DNA of 64,000 bases. Source: Bryum argenteum (lineage: Eukaryota; Streptophyta; Bryopsida; Bryales; Bryaceae). Under the pieces are notes generated by a model. That model saw only the letters and a program-made list of their open reading frames with translations, ran no database searches and was not told the DNA's origin. The DNA lies in contig CM073324.1 of the NCBI GenBank assembly GCA_037043015.1, positions 3,713,413-3,777,412 on the forward strand. The letters run 5' to 3'. The translations under genes were made by a program, and so were the position numbers. Of this stretch, positions 30,965-43,550 are shown in pieces; positions within the stretch are counted from its first letter, which is position 1; each line of letters begins with the position of its first letter.

Positions 30965-32130
30965 ATGGCTGAAAATTTGGAATCCAAATTGGACGCCATC
31001 ATGAGTGCTCTTGCTGCATTATCACATAGACAAGCGGAGATAGAAGGAGCCATGGCAAGACTTCACAATGACGGAGCATCCGGGATAACATCATCCAGGA
31101 TTCACCAGTCTCAAGCAACTACACCGGAGGAGGCGACTACACCTTTGGTTCAACAAAACCCAATGATTCAACAACGGAAGGAGCCTAGAGTTAGTCTTCC
31201 TGACAAGTTCGACGGAACGCGTTCCAAGTTTCGAGGTTTTGTCAACCAAATCAAGTTGATAACAGTTTTACGGCTGAACGATATCCGACGGAGGAGGCGC
31301 GTGTTGGACTTGTTGGAACTCTGCTTACAGGGCAAGCTTTGTCGTGGTTTGCCCCCTTGTTCGAGAAACGATCGCCAATTCTGAGCAACTTTGAGACGTT
31401 CTTGGAGGCATTTGCAGAAGCATTTGGCGAACATGACAAGGTCCGATGGGCTACAACAAAGATCCGATCACTACGACAAGGAATGCGCTCTGCATCAGTC
31501 TACGCATCGGATTTTAGACAACTGGCTAGTGACATCAACTGGGGCGAAGAAGCATTGGTGAGTCAGTTTTATTGGGGTTTGAGGGATGATGTGAAGGACC
31601 TACTTTTATCTCTTCCTGATCCGCAAACGCTCAACGAAGCCATTAGCCAAGCTATAAAGTGCGACAACCGTTTATTCGGCGTCGTCAAGACCAAGACCGC
31701 CCAAAATACCAAACGAGTCGCTACACCACGAGTATGTCGGCAAACAATTTGAGTTCTCATTCGGAGGCAGAAGCCATGCAAATCGACGCGGCACGTGTCA
31801 AAGCTCTTACTCCAGAAGAGAAGAAACGGCGTATGGAAGAAGGACTCTGTTTGTACTGCGGAGAAGAAGGCCACAAGGTTGGAAATTGCCCCAAGAAGCA
31901 GAACCGGCGCATTGTTAAGACTAGGAGTGCGGTGATCCCGGAAAACGACGATGCTTGGCTCTGATAGGAACCATGCGGCTGGACGATTCAATGCCACAAC
32001 AACAATCAGGTTCCTCTTTCTCTGTCCAACCTGCCCGTTGTTTTACAATTCCCTTGTCACTTGGTCCTCAAAAACACAAAACTTTAGCTCTATTAGATTC
32101 GGGAGCATCTACTTGTTTTTAGATGAAGAA
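30965..32130 (+). pseudogene. Gag and protease, array copy 1
   Basis: The start is MAENLESKLDAIMSALAALS at 30965, followed by a gag core (LPDKFDGTRSKFRGFVNQIK). Frames shift near 31,270 and 31,680. The CCHC knuckle CLYCGEEGHKVGNC lies at about 31,850-31,895. The protease part (LALLDSGAS in the other copies) is represented near 32,085-32,115, with the reading frame disturbed. Confidence 0.85.
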
Positions 32131-32576
32131 TTTGCTAAAGCGCCACAAGATTCGTCTAGTATGAGTCCAAGTCCAAACTGTTTATGTAGAGGTGATAGAT
32201 TGACGACCTTTATTGTCCAGCGGTGTCACCCATGAATCAAGTACCTATAGAGGTGGCGTTTAAGGACCATAGTAGTTACGTCGTTTTTAATGTCATTAGA
32301 ACCCCGTCAAACCCCTGTCATCCTAGGTCTCTCTTGGTTAGAACAACATAACCCTACCATAGATTGGAAGTTGCGGAAAATGACTTTTTCCAAAGAACAT
32401 TCCAAGAGCCAACCTAGTAGACATCCCAAGATAGGGAAACCATTGTTTATTGGAGCAAGGGCGTTCGTACGATCATCCAAAGAAGCAGCACCCTTTGTCA
32501 TCTATCGCAAATTTCAACTAGCACGGAGAAGAGTTCGACGGCAAGCATACCAGAGCAATACAAGGATTTTGAGGAC

Positions 32577-33838
32577 GTGTTTCAGAAGAAGAACGCGGAC
32601 ATACTACCGGAGCATCGGCCATACGACTGCGCCATAGACCTGCAAGAAGGAGCACAACCGCCTTTTGGCCCAATCTACAATCTCTCTCAGACGGAGTTAG
32701 CGGAGCTGCGAAAATACATTGACGAGAATCTAGCGAAGAACTTCATTCGTCATTCAAAGTCATGGTGGGGCACCGATCTTATTTGTAAAGAAGAAGGATG
32801 GCTCCTTACGAATGTGCGTGGACTATCGAGGCCTCAACAAGGTAACTAAAAAAATCGTTATCCGTTACCCTTGATTTCTGGTCTCTTGGAGCAGCTCGGG
32901 CGTGCAAAGATCTTTACAAAAATTGATCTGAGGGGAGCTTACAACCTCATACGGATCAAGGAAGGAGACGAGTGGAAGACAGCGTTCCGTACAAGGTATG
33001 GTCATTTTGAATATAATGTCATGCTTTTGCCTTACTAACAATGCTCATTGTTTTCCAACACATGATGAATGACATCTTTCGGGAGCACCCAGCGACTTTG
33101 TTGTCATCTATCTGGATGACATCCTGATATTTTCCAAAAACGAAGAAGAGCACGAGAAGCACGTTCGTTTGGTCCTCGAGAAACTACGAGAACGAGGACT
33201 CTACGCCAAGTTGGAGAAGTGCCTATTCCACCAAACCGAGATGGAGTTTTTAGGGTTCATTGCAAGTACAGACGGCTTGAAGATGGACCCTAAGAAGGTG
33301 GAAGTAATTGTATCATGGGAGGTTCCGAAGACGGTTAGAGACGTACAATGTTTTCTTGGATTTGCTAACTTCTATCGAATCTTCATCAAGAATTATTCTC
33401 GAGTCGCTGCTCCACTCACTCGGTTGACTTGTAAGAACAAGCTCGAATGGGGACCTCAAGCAGAAAAGGCATTCCAAGACCTCAAGATGGCATTTATCAC
33501 AGCTCCAATCTTGGTACATCCTGACTTTACAAAGGCCTTCTATTTGGAGACCGATGCTTGATTTTGCTTTGGGAGCCGTACTTTTTGAGATGGACGTGGA
33601 CGGGAAGCTTCATCCAGTGGCGTTCTATTCTCGAAAGTTTTTCTGCTTTGAAATCAATTATGAAATCCACGATAAGGAACTTCTTGCCATAGTAGATTCC
33701 TTCCAAGAGTGGCGACACTTTCTCGGCGCTGCAGACATCCAGGTGACCGTATACACGGATCACAAGAATTTGGAGTACTTTATGTCGGCTCGAGTCTTGA
33801 ATCGACGTCAAGCTCGGTGGAATATGTCGTTGTCGTGA
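32577..33838 (+). pseudogene. RT and RNase H, array copy 1
   Basis: RT blocks are visible in three frames: [20 protein letters not shown] near 32,620, [20 protein letters not shown] near 32,910, [15 protein letters not shown] near 33,109, and the thumb [19 protein letters not shown]. RNase H ([20 protein letters not shown]) ends near 33,838. Damage includes the shared stop TGA at 32,872-32,874 and lost bases around 32,760 and 33,025-33,090. Confidence 0.85.
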
Positions 33839-33839
33839 T

Positions 33840-35441
33840 TTGACTTTGTTATTACCTATCGGCGCAGGAAGCAACAAGGACTATCCGATGCCTTATCGGG
33901 AGATCGTATCGCGCCTAAGGTGGAGAAGCGGCGTTTGATCAACAATGCACCACATTCTTTAAAACCGAGCATTTTAGAATTGCGCTCATTGTCATGCCAA
34001 TTGATACGGACTTCCTTAACCAGATACGTACTGCGACAATTGAAGATTTTGTAGCTCTCGAGATCAAGAAGCGTGCTGATAATGACAAGTTCAAGGTGGA
34101 GGAGGATCTTTTGTACTTTGAAGAAGCGATTGTATATTCCTAAGGGACGAACACGACTTGAGTCCTCCAATCACGCCATGACTTTCCATTGCAGGACATT
34201 TTGGATACAACAAGACATTGGAGCTTATTTTCATGAGACTTTTGGTGGCCCCAAATGTGGAAGGATGTGAAGGAGTTTGTTCTCTCTTGTGATATTTGTT
34301 CAAGGTCGAAGAACCCTCGGCATCGCCCCTATGGACTTTTGCAGCCATTGCCTATTCCGCATCGACCATGGTCTTCAGTTTCCATGGATTTCATTACGGA
34401 CCTGCCGCCTTCAAACTCGTTTGACAGCATCTTTGTTGTGGTAGATCGGTGACGAAGATGGCGCATTTTGTTCCTTGCAAGAAGACATCGTCGGCGAAGA
34501 TCTGACAAGATTCTTTCTTGATAATGTATATCGTTATCACGGCTTGCCAGATGATATTGTGTCGGATCGCGGAACCCAGTTCGTCTCCAAGTTCTGGAAA
34601 TCTCTATTTGAGATATTGAAGGTGGATATCAAGCTTTCTTGGCATTTCATCCTCAAACCGACGGACGACGGAACGGGTGAATCAAGTATTGGAGCGATAT
34701 CTACGTTGCACCATCAACTATCGGCAAGAGCGATTGGATCAGTATCTACCGCTTGCCGAGTTCGCCTACAACAACACTATTAAATGCGTCGACCCAACAA
34801 ACACCATTCTTTGCCAACTACGGATACCACCCGAAGCTTGATTTATGGAATTGATGGCCAATAACAACCCAAAAGAAAGAAGATTTTGCGAAGCGGCTAT
34901 CGGAACTTCAAGCAACGGCGAGACTTCAATTGCAAAGCGCCCAAGAGTCGTACAAGGCGTCCATGAGATAAATTTGAATGAGGCACCTACTTTCAAGATC
35001 GGAGATAAAGTATGGGGTCGCTTGACGGAATATCAAGACCAAGCGGCCGTGTGATAAGTTGGACTATCGACGATTGGGACCATTTGCCATCCAAACAAAT
35101 CAATCCAGTGGCGTATCGGTTGGAGTTACAGCTACTATGAAGGTACATCCGGTCTTCCACGTGTCTTTATTGGAACCTTATCGAGAGTCGACTTTTCCGG
35201 GAAGAGTGCGAGGGCCGCCACCTAGTATCGAAATTGAGAACCACGAGGAATATGAGGTGGATAAGGTCTTTGGATTCATTCGCGGCTTGAAGGGGAAACT
35301 TGGAGTATTTTGTGCATTGGAGCGGATACGACATCAATGAAAAAAACGTGGGAACATGCCGAAAATCTTGTAAATGCGTAGGAAAAAAAGACAGAATTTC
35401 ATCAACGATATCCTCATAAACCTAAGCCTTTCCGACGATAA
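33840..35441 (+). pseudogene. Integrase and chromodomain, array copy 1
   Basis: The integrase zinc region ([17 protein letters not shown]) and core (DDIVSDRGTQFVSKFW; FAYNN) are present but spread over several frames. A chromodomain follows at about 35,240-35,420 (EEYEVDKV...WSGYDIN). The natural stop is TAA at 35,439-35,441. Chromodomains guide integration to marked chromatin in this family. Confidence 0.8.
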
Positions 35442-35567
35442 CTTCTCCGACGCTTGCCCACTCGGGGGAGAATAAAAGGGGAGAGTGAACACAACCTTGA
35501 TTCACATTTGATTTACATATTTTGTTCTAGATAGAATTTCTCTATAGTCATAGTTTGGTTTTTAGTC

Positions 35568-35839
35568 ATGGATAGTCAAGAGATAGATAGCATACCGGTT
35601 ATGCCATCTCAACCAACCAACTCGAAGGCGACCAGGAGATGAAGAAACGCCCTACGCCACGACGCGCCGACGGAGGATTCCGAGCAATCGATCGTTGGTG
35701 ATTGTATTTGAGGTCGAGCCCGCTTTCAATGGTGCGGAAGGTGTGTTTGCGGGGACAATTCCATAACGAAGACACGAAGTTCACGCTTGGTCAGAAGTGG
35801 AAGGCGTCGGCCACTATCGTTGGCTTCAAGGACCGATGA
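35568..35839 (+). pseudogene. Small ORF after pol, array copy 1
   Basis: It starts MDSQEIDSIPVMPSQPTN and ends KASATIVGFKDR before TGA at 35,837. About 90 residues are expected, but indels break the frame. The same ORF is recognisable in copies 2 and 3 with frame breaks at different places. No domain is recognised. It has an Arg-rich N-terminal third, then VIVFEVEPAFNG and FHNEDTKFT segments. Confidence 0.45.
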
Positions 35840-35969
35840 ACCACTTGCCTCGTGAACAACAATTGGAGTTTATTGCAGATGTCATGCGGCAGATTTTCAT
35901 TTTTCTGCGTTGGTATTGACTAACAACAACGTTGCTTCTCGGAGACCTCGAAGCTAGAAGGGGAGGTGA

Positions 35970-36452
35970 TGTCACGGACATACACAAGAAGTTTCTAGAA
36001 GGTTCTTCTAAAATATTCTTTGAAGATTCCCTAAAAGATTCCTCGAAGATTCCTTGAAGATTCCCTGTGTCACGGCCACGTACTAGGTAGACAACTTAGG
36101 AAGGTTCTAGAAGGTTTAGAAGCTTCCGGAAACTTCGGAAGTTCCCGGAAGTCTCTCGGAAGTTTTTGGAAGGTCCTTGAAGTTTCCGAAGGCCCCTGGA
36201 AGCACGGAAGGTCTTGGAAGTTCTTGGAAGGTCCTAGAAGGTCCTAGGTTGAGGAAGGTTCTGGAGAACCTTCTTCTTAGCTAGTATATATAGGAGTCGA
36301 GGCTGAGGGCAACCTCAGTCTCGACAACGCATCTCTTGGAGCTCTAGCTCATCTCTCTTGTTGTTGTTCGTGTACTCTTCTTATTAATTCAAGCTCCCGT
36401 CGTTCTTGTTAGTTTCACATATTCTTATCAATACATTTCCGTGTCCCTGACA
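35970..36452 (+). mobile_element. LTR 2 of the array
   Basis: It runs TGTCACGG...CCCTGACA and is preceded by the polypurine tract AGAAGGGGAGGTGA. It serves as the 3' LTR of copy 1 and the 5' LTR of copy 2. The predicted RNA start is at 36317-36327. Confidence 0.9.
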
Positions 36453-36454
36453 GT

Positions 36455-36465
36455 TTGTCGAGACT
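36455..36465 (+). promoter_or_regulatory. Self-complementary primer-binding site, copy 2
   Basis: TTGTCGAGACT lies 2 nt after the LTR end and is complementary to 36317-36327. Confidence 0.7.
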
Positions 36466-36640
36466 ACCTTCTCACAAATATCAGAGTTAGTCCCTTCTTG
36501 TTAGAGAGTGGATTACCCCTCTTCTCGAAGGTGTGCTAGTGTTTTAGAGGTTGCGGATTACCCTCCTCTAAACCAATATTGTTCTCTTGTCAAATTTTTC
36601 TTTTCTTTTCGTAGATTTAGTCAAAGATCAAGACGTTAGT

Positions 36641-37789
36641 ATGGCTGAAAATTTGGAATCCAAATTGGACGCCATCATGAGTGCTCTTCTTTGCATTATC
36701 ACATAGACAAGCGGAGATAGAAGGAGCCATGGCAAGACTTCACAATGACGGAGCATCCGGGATAACATCATCCAGGATTCACGATCTCAAGCAACTACAC
36801 CGGAGGAGGCGACTACACCTTTGGTTCAACAAAACCCAATGATTCAACAACGGAAGGAGCCTAGAGTTAGTCTTCCCGACAAGTTCGACGGGAACGCGTT
36901 CCAAGTTTCGAGGTTTTGTCAACCAAATCAAGTTGATATGATTTCTGCTGAACGATATCCGGCGGAGGAGGCGCGTGTTGGACTTGTTGGAACTCGCTAC
37001 AGGCAAGCTTTGTCGTGGTTTGCCCCCTTGTTCGAGAAACGATCGCCAATTCTGAGCAACTTTGAGACGTTCTTGGAGGCATTTGCAGAAGCATTTGGCG
37101 AACATGACAAGGTCCGATGGGCTACAACAAAGATCCGATCACTACGACAAGGAATGCGCTCTGCATCAGTCTACGCATCGGATTTTAGACAACTGGCTAG
37201 TGACATCAACTGGGGCGAAGAAGCATTGGTGAGTCAGTTTTATTGGGGTTTGAGGGATGATGTGAAGGACCTACTTTTATCTCTTCCTGATCCGCAAACG
37301 CTCAACGAAGCCATTAGCCAAGCTATAAAGTGCGACAACCGTTTATTCAAGCGTCGTCAAGACCAGCGCCCAAAATACCAAACGAGTCGCTACACCACGA
37401 GTATGTCGGCAAACAATTTGAGTTCTCATTCGGAGGCAGAAGCCATGCAAATCGACGCGGCACGTGTCAAAGCTCTTACTCCAGAAGAGAAGAAACGGCG
37501 TATGGAAGAAGGACTCTGTTTGTACTGCGGAGAAGAAGGCCACAAGGTTGGAAATTGCCCCAAGAAGCAGAACCGGCGCATTGTTAAGACTAGGAGTGCG
37601 GTGATCCCGGAAAACGACGATCTTGACTATTCTGAGGGAACCATGCGGTGGACGATTCAATGCCACAACAACAATCGAGTTCCTCTTTTCTGTCCAACCC
37701 GCGCGTTGTTTTACAATTCCTTGTCACTTGGTCCTCAAAAACACAAAACTTTAGCTCTATTAGATTCGGGAGCATCTACTTGTTTTTAG
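36641..37789 (+). pseudogene. Gag and protease, array copy 2
   Basis: From MAENLESK at 36641, a base gain near 36,690 shifts the frame. A 322-residue frame (36,821-37,789) then runs unbroken through the gag core, the knuckle CLYCGEEGHKVGNC (about 37,516-37,557) and the protease start HKTLALLDSGASTCF. This is the best-preserved gag-protease of the array. Confidence 0.88.
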
Positions 37790-37859
37790 ATGAAGAATTT
37801 GCTAAGCGCCACAAGATTCGTCTAGTATGTAAGTCCAAACTGTTTATGTAGAGGTGATA

Positions 37860-39507
37860 GATTGACGACCTTTATTGTCCGGCGGTGTGTCACCCATGAA
37901 TCAATACCTATAGAGGTGGCGTTTAAGGACCATAGTAGTTACGTCGTTTTTAATGTCATTAGAACCCCGTCAAACCCTGTCATCCTAGGTCTCTCTTGGT
38001 TAGAACAACATAACCCTACCATAGATTGGAAGTTGCGGAAAATGACTTTTTCCAAAGAACATTCCAAGAGCCAACCTAGTAGACATCCCAAGATAGGAAA
38101 CCATTGTTTATTGGAGCAAGGGCGTTAAGACGATCATCCAAAGAAGCAAAGACCCTTTGTCATCTATGCAATTTCAACTAGCACGGAGAAGAGTTCGACG
38201 GCAAGCATACCGAAGCAATACAAGGATTTTGAGGACGTGTTTCAGAAGAAGAACGCGGACATACTACCGGAGCATCGGCCATACGACTGCGCCATAGACC
38301 TGCAAGAAGGAGCACAACCGCCTTTTGGCCCAATCTACAATCTCTCTCAGACGGAGTTAGCGGAGCTGCGAAAATACATTGACGAGAATCTAGCGAAGAA
38401 CTTCATTCGTCATTCAAAGTCGCCAGCTGGGGCACCGATCTTATTTGTAAAGAAGAAGGATGGCTCCTTACGAATGTGCGTGGACTATCGAGGCCTCAAC
38501 AAGGTAACTAAAAAAATCGTTATCCGTTACCCTTGATTTCTGGTCTCTTGGAGCAGCTCGGGCGTGCAAAGATCTTTACAAAAATTGATCTGAGGGGAGC
38601 TTACAACCTCATACGGATCAAGGAAGGAGACGAGTGGAAGACAGCGTTCCGTACAAGGTATGGTCATTTTGAATATAATGTCATGCCTTTTGGCCTTACC
38701 AATGCTCCGGCTGTTTTCCAACACATGATGAATGACATCTTTCGGGAGCACCTTGACGACTTTGTTGTCATCTATCTGGATGACATCCTGATATTTTCCA
38801 AAAACGAAGAAGAGCACGAGAAGCACGTTCGTTTGGTCCTCGAGAAACTACGAACGAGGACTCTACGCCAAGTTGGAGAAGTGCCTATTCCACCAAACCG
38901 AGATGGAGTTTTTAGGGTTCATTGCAAATCTGCAGACTGACGGCTTGAAGATGGACCCTAAGAAGGTGGAAGTAATTGTATCATGGGAGGTTCAAGACGG
39001 TTAGAGACGTACAATGTTTTCTTGGATTTGCTAACTTCTATCGAATCTTCATCAAGAATTATTCTCGTCATTTGCTCCACTCACTCGGTTGACTTGTAAG
39101 AACAAGCTCGAATGGGGACCTCAAGCAGAAAAGGCATTCCAAGACCTCAAGATGGCATTTATCACAGCTCCAATCTTGGTACATCCTGACTTTACAAAGG
39201 CCTTCTATTTGGAGACCGATGCTTCTGATTTTGCTTTGGGAGCCGTACTTTCATGAGATGGACGTGGGACGGAAGCTTCATCCCGGTGGCGTTCTATTCT
39301 CGAAAGTTTTTCTCTGCTGAAATCAATTATGAAATCCACGATAAGGAACTTCTTGCCATAGTAGATTCCTTCCAAGAGTGGCGACACTTTCTCGAAGGCG
39401 CTGCACATCCAGTGACCGTATACACGGATCACAAGAATTTGGAGTACTTTATGTCGGCTCGAGTCTTGAATCGACGTCAAGCTCGGTGGAATATGTCGTT
39501 GTCGTGA
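37860..39507 (+). pseudogene. Protease end, RT and RNase H, array copy 2
   Basis: The region includes [20 protein letters not shown] (protease C-terminus), RT from [13 protein letters not shown] to the shared stop at 38,534-38,536, and continuation from [12 protein letters not shown] to [10 protein letters not shown]. RNase H ([20 protein letters not shown]) ends near 39,507. RT residues around [15 protein letters not shown] and [13 protein letters not shown] are intact. Confidence 0.88.
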
Positions 39508-39529
39508 TTTGACTTTGTTATTACCTATC

Positions 39530-41117
39530 GGCCTGGAAGCAACAAGGACTATCCGATGCCTTATCGAGGAGATCGTATCTCGCGCCTAAAAATTTCGAGA
39601 AGCGGCGTTTGATCAACAATGCACCACATTCTTTGAAACCGGAGCATTTTAGAATTTGCGCTACTGTCATGCCAATTGATACGGACTTCCTTAACCAGAT
39701 ACGTACTGCGACAATTGAAGATTCTGTAGCTCTCGAGATCAAGAAGCGTGCTGATAATGACAAGTTCAAGGTGGAGGGAGATCTTTGTACTTTGAAGAAG
39801 CGATCGTATATTCCTAAGGGACGAACACGACTTCGAGTCCTCCAATCACGCCATGACTTTCCAGCTGCAGGACATTTTGGATACAACAAGACATTGGAGC
39901 TTATTTCGCGAGACTTCTGGTGGCCCCAAATGTGGAAGGATGTGAAGGAGTTTGTTCTCTCTTGTGATATTTGTTCAAGGTCGAAGAACCCTCGGCATCG
40001 CCCTATGGACTTTTGCGGCCATTGCCTATTCCGCATCGACCATGGTCTTGATTTCCATGGATTTCATTACGGACTGCCGCCTTCAAACTCGTTTGACAAA
40101 GATCTTTGTTGTGGTAGATCGGCCGACGAAGATGGCGCATTTTGTTCCTTGCAAGAAGACATCGTCGGCGAAGATCTGACAAAGATCTTTTTCGATAATG
40201 TATATCGTTATCACGGCTTGCCGAGATGATATTGTGTCGGATCGCGGAACCCGATTCGTCTCAAGTTCGAAATCTCTATTTGAGATATTGAAGGTGGATA
40301 TCAAGCTTTCTTGGCATTTCATCCTCAAACCGACGGACCAGACGGAACAGGTGAATCAAGTATTGGAGCGCGATCTACGTTGCACCATCAACTATCGCAA
40401 GAAGACGATTGGATCAGTATCTACCGCTTGCCGAGTTCGCCTACAACAACACTATTCATGCGTCGACCCAACAAACACCATTCTTTGCCAACTACGGATA
40501 CCACCCGAAGCTTGATTTATGGAATTTGATGGCCAATAACAACCCAAAGAAAGAAGAAGATTTTGCGAAGCGGCCTATCGGAACTTCAAGCAACGCCGAG
40601 ACTTCAATTGCAAACCGCCCAAGAAGTCATACAAGGCGTCCGCAGATAAATTTTGAATGAGGCACCTACTTTCAAGATCGGAGATAAAGTATGGCTGCTT
40701 CGACGGAATATCAAGACCAAGCGGCCGTGTGATAAGTTGGACTATCGACGATTGGGACCATTTGCCATCCAGAAACAAATCAATCCAGTGGCGTATCGGT
40801 TGGAGTTACCAGCTACTATGAAGGTACATCCAGTCTTCCACGTGTCTTTATTGGAACCTTATCGAGAGTCGACTTTTCCGGGAAGAGTGCGAGGGCCGCC
40901 ACCTAGTATCGAAATTGAGAACCACGAGGAATATGAGGTGGATAAGGTACTGGATTCACGGCGCAGAAGGGGAAACTTGGAGTATTTTGTGCATTGGAGC
41001 GGATACGACATCAATGAAAAAACGTGGGAACATGCCGAAAATCTTGTAAATGCGCCGGAAAAGGTACAGGAATTTCATCAACGATATCCTCATAAACCTA
41101 AGCCTTTCCGACGATAA
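39530..41117 (+). pseudogene. Integrase and chromodomain, array copy 2
   Basis: The frame 39,609-40,229 holds the integrase zinc region (H...[32 protein letters not shown]) and part of the core. The frame 40,653-41,117 holds the C-terminal integrase domain (FKIGDKVWLLRRNIKTKRPC) and a complete chromodomain (EEYEVDKVLD; FVHWSGYDINEKTWEHAENL). Confidence 0.85.
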
Positions 41118-41243
41118 CTTCTCTCTGACGCTTGCCCACTCAGGAGAATAAAAGGGGAGAGTGAACACAACCTTGATTCACATTTGAGTTACATATTTTG
41201 TTCTAGATAGAATTTCTCTATAGTCATAGTTTGGTTTTTAGTC

Positions 41244-41514
41244 ATGGATAGTCAAGAGATAGATAGCATACTGGGTTATGCCATCTCAACCAACCAACTC
41301 TCGAAGGCGACCAGAGATGAAGAACCGCCTACGCCACGACGCCGACGGAGGATTCCGAGCAATCGATGTTGGTGATTGTATTTGAGGTCGAGCCCGCTTT
41401 CAATGGTGCGCAGGAAGGTGTGTTTGCGGGACAATTCCATAACGAAAGACACGAAGTTCACGCAGTCGGAAGTGGAAGGCGTCGGCCACTATCGTTGGCT
41501 TCAAGGACCGATGA
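41244..41514 (+). pseudogene. Small ORF after pol, array copy 2
   Basis: It is the same ORF as at 35,568, with start ATGGATAGTCAAGAG and terminal FKDR-TGA. One base gain near 41,274 shifts the frame early. The central EPPTPRRRRR stretch is readable here but not in copies 1 and 3. Confidence 0.45.
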
Positions 41515-41641
41515 ACCACTTGCCTCGTGAACAACAATTGGAGTTTTATTGCAGATGTCATGCGGCAGATTTTCATTTTCTGCGTTGGTATTGACTAACA
41601 ACAACGCGTTTCGGAGACCTCGAAGCTAGAAGGGGAGGTGA

Positions 41642-42125
41642 TGTCACGGACATACACAAGAAGTTTCTAGAAGGTTCTTCTAAAATATTCTTTGAAGATT
41701 CCCTAAAAGATTCCTCGAAGATTCCTTGAAGATTCCCTGTGTCACGGCCACGTACTAGGTAGACAACTTAGGAAGGTTCTAGAAGGTTTAGAAGCTTCCG
41801 GAAACTTCACGGAAGTTCCGGAAGTCTCACGGAAGTTTTGGAAGGTCCTTGAAGTTTCCGGAAGGCCCCGGAAGCTTTCGGAAGGTCTTGGAAGTTCTTG
41901 GAAGGTCCTAGAAGGTCCTAGGTTGAGGAAGGTTCTGGAGAACCTTCTTCTTAGCTAGTATATATAGGAGTCGAGGCTGAGGGCAACCTCAGTCTCGACA
42001 ACGCATCTCTTGGAGCTCTAGCTCATCTCTCTTGTTGTTGTTCGTGTACTCTTCTTATTAATTCAAGCTCCTGTCGGTTCTTGTTAGTTTCACATATTCT
42101 TATCATACATTTCCGTGTCCCGACG
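41642..42125 (+). mobile_element. LTR 3 of the array
   Basis: It joins copies 2 and 3. The predicted RNA start is at 41991-42001. The 3' terminal bases read CCCGACG instead of CCCTGACA. Confidence 0.88.
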
Positions 42126-42127
42126 GT

Positions 42128-42138
42128 TTGTCGAGACT
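42128..42138 (+). promoter_or_regulatory. Self-complementary primer-binding site, copy 3
   Basis: TTGTCGAGACT is complementary to 41991-42001, as in the other two copies. Confidence 0.7.
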
Positions 42139-42311
42139 ACCTTCTCACAAATATCAGAGTTAGTCCCTTCTTGTTAGAGAGTGGATTACCCTCTTCTCGA
42201 AGGTGTGCTAGTGTTTTAGAGGTTGCGGATTACCCTCCTCTAAACCAATATTGTTCTCTTGTCAAATTTTTCTTTTCTTTCGTAGATTTAGTCAAAGATC
42301 AAGACGTTAGT

Positions 42312-43545
42312 ATGGCTGAAAATTTGGAATCCAAATTGACGCCATCATGAGTGCTCTTTTTGCATTATCACATAGACAAGCGGAGATAGAAGGAGCCATG
42401 GCAAGACTTCACAATGACGGAGCATCCGGGATAACATCATCCAGGATTCACCGGTCTCAAGCAACTACACCGGAGGAGGCGACTACACCTTTGGTTCAAC
42501 AAAACCCAATGATTCAACAACGGAAGGAGCCTAGAGTTAGTCTTCCCGACAAGTTCGACGGAACGCGTTCCAAGTTTCGAGGTTTTGTCAACCAAATCAA
42601 GTTGATAACGCTTTTCTGACTGAACGATATCCGACGGAGGAGGCGCGTGTTGGACTTGTTGGAACTCACGCTACAGGCAAGCTTTGTCGTGGTTTGCCCC
42701 CTTGTTCGGAGAAACGATCGCCAATCCCGAGCAACTTTGAGACGTTCTTGGAGGCATTTGCGAAGCATTTGGCGAACATGACAAGGTCCGATGGGCTACA
42801 ACAAAGATCCGATCACTACGACAAGGAATGCGCTCGCACGTGATCTACACGATCGGATTTTTAGACAATCAAGCTAGTGACATCAACTGGGGCGAAGAAG
42901 CATTGGTGAGTCAGTTTTATTGGGGTTTGAGGGATGATGTGAAGGACCTACTTTTATCTCTTCCTGATCCGCAAACGCTCAACGAAGCCATTAGCCAAGC
43001 TATAAAGTGCGACAACCGTTTATTCCAGCGTCGTCAAGAGAAATCGCCGCCCAAAATACCAAACGAGTCGCTACACCACGAGTATGTCGGCAAACAATTT
43101 GAGTTCTCATTCGGAGGCAGAAGCCATGCAAATCGACGCGGCACGTGTCAAAGCTCTTACTCCAGAAGAGAAGAAACGGCGTATGGAAGAAGGACTCTGT
43201 TTGTACTGCGGAGAAGAAGGCCACAAGGTTGGAAATTGCCCCAAGAAGCGTAAGAACCGGCGCATTGTTAAGACTAGGAGTGCGGTGATCGGAAAACGAC
43301 GATGCCCGGCTGATGTAGGGAACCATGCGGCCGGGACGATTCAATGCCACAACAACAATCAGTTCCTCTTTCTCTGTCCAACCCGCCCGTTGTTTTACAA
43401 TTCCTCACTTGTCACTTGGTCCTCAAAAACACAAAACTTTAGCTCTATTAGATTCGGGAGCATCTACTTGTTTTTAGATGAAGAATTTGCTAAGCGCCAC
43501 AAGATTCGTCTAGTATGTAAGTCCAAACCTGTTTATGTAGAGGTG
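42312..43545 (+). pseudogene. Gag and protease, array copy 3
   Basis: Gag starts at MAENLESK (42312) and loses frame near 42,337, 42,615 and again near 42,840-42,870. The frame 43,084-43,554 holds the CCHC knuckle (about 43,203-43,244). The protease region follows with further indels (TLALLDSGAS equivalent near 43,437). Confidence 0.83.
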
Positions 43546-43550
43546 ATAGA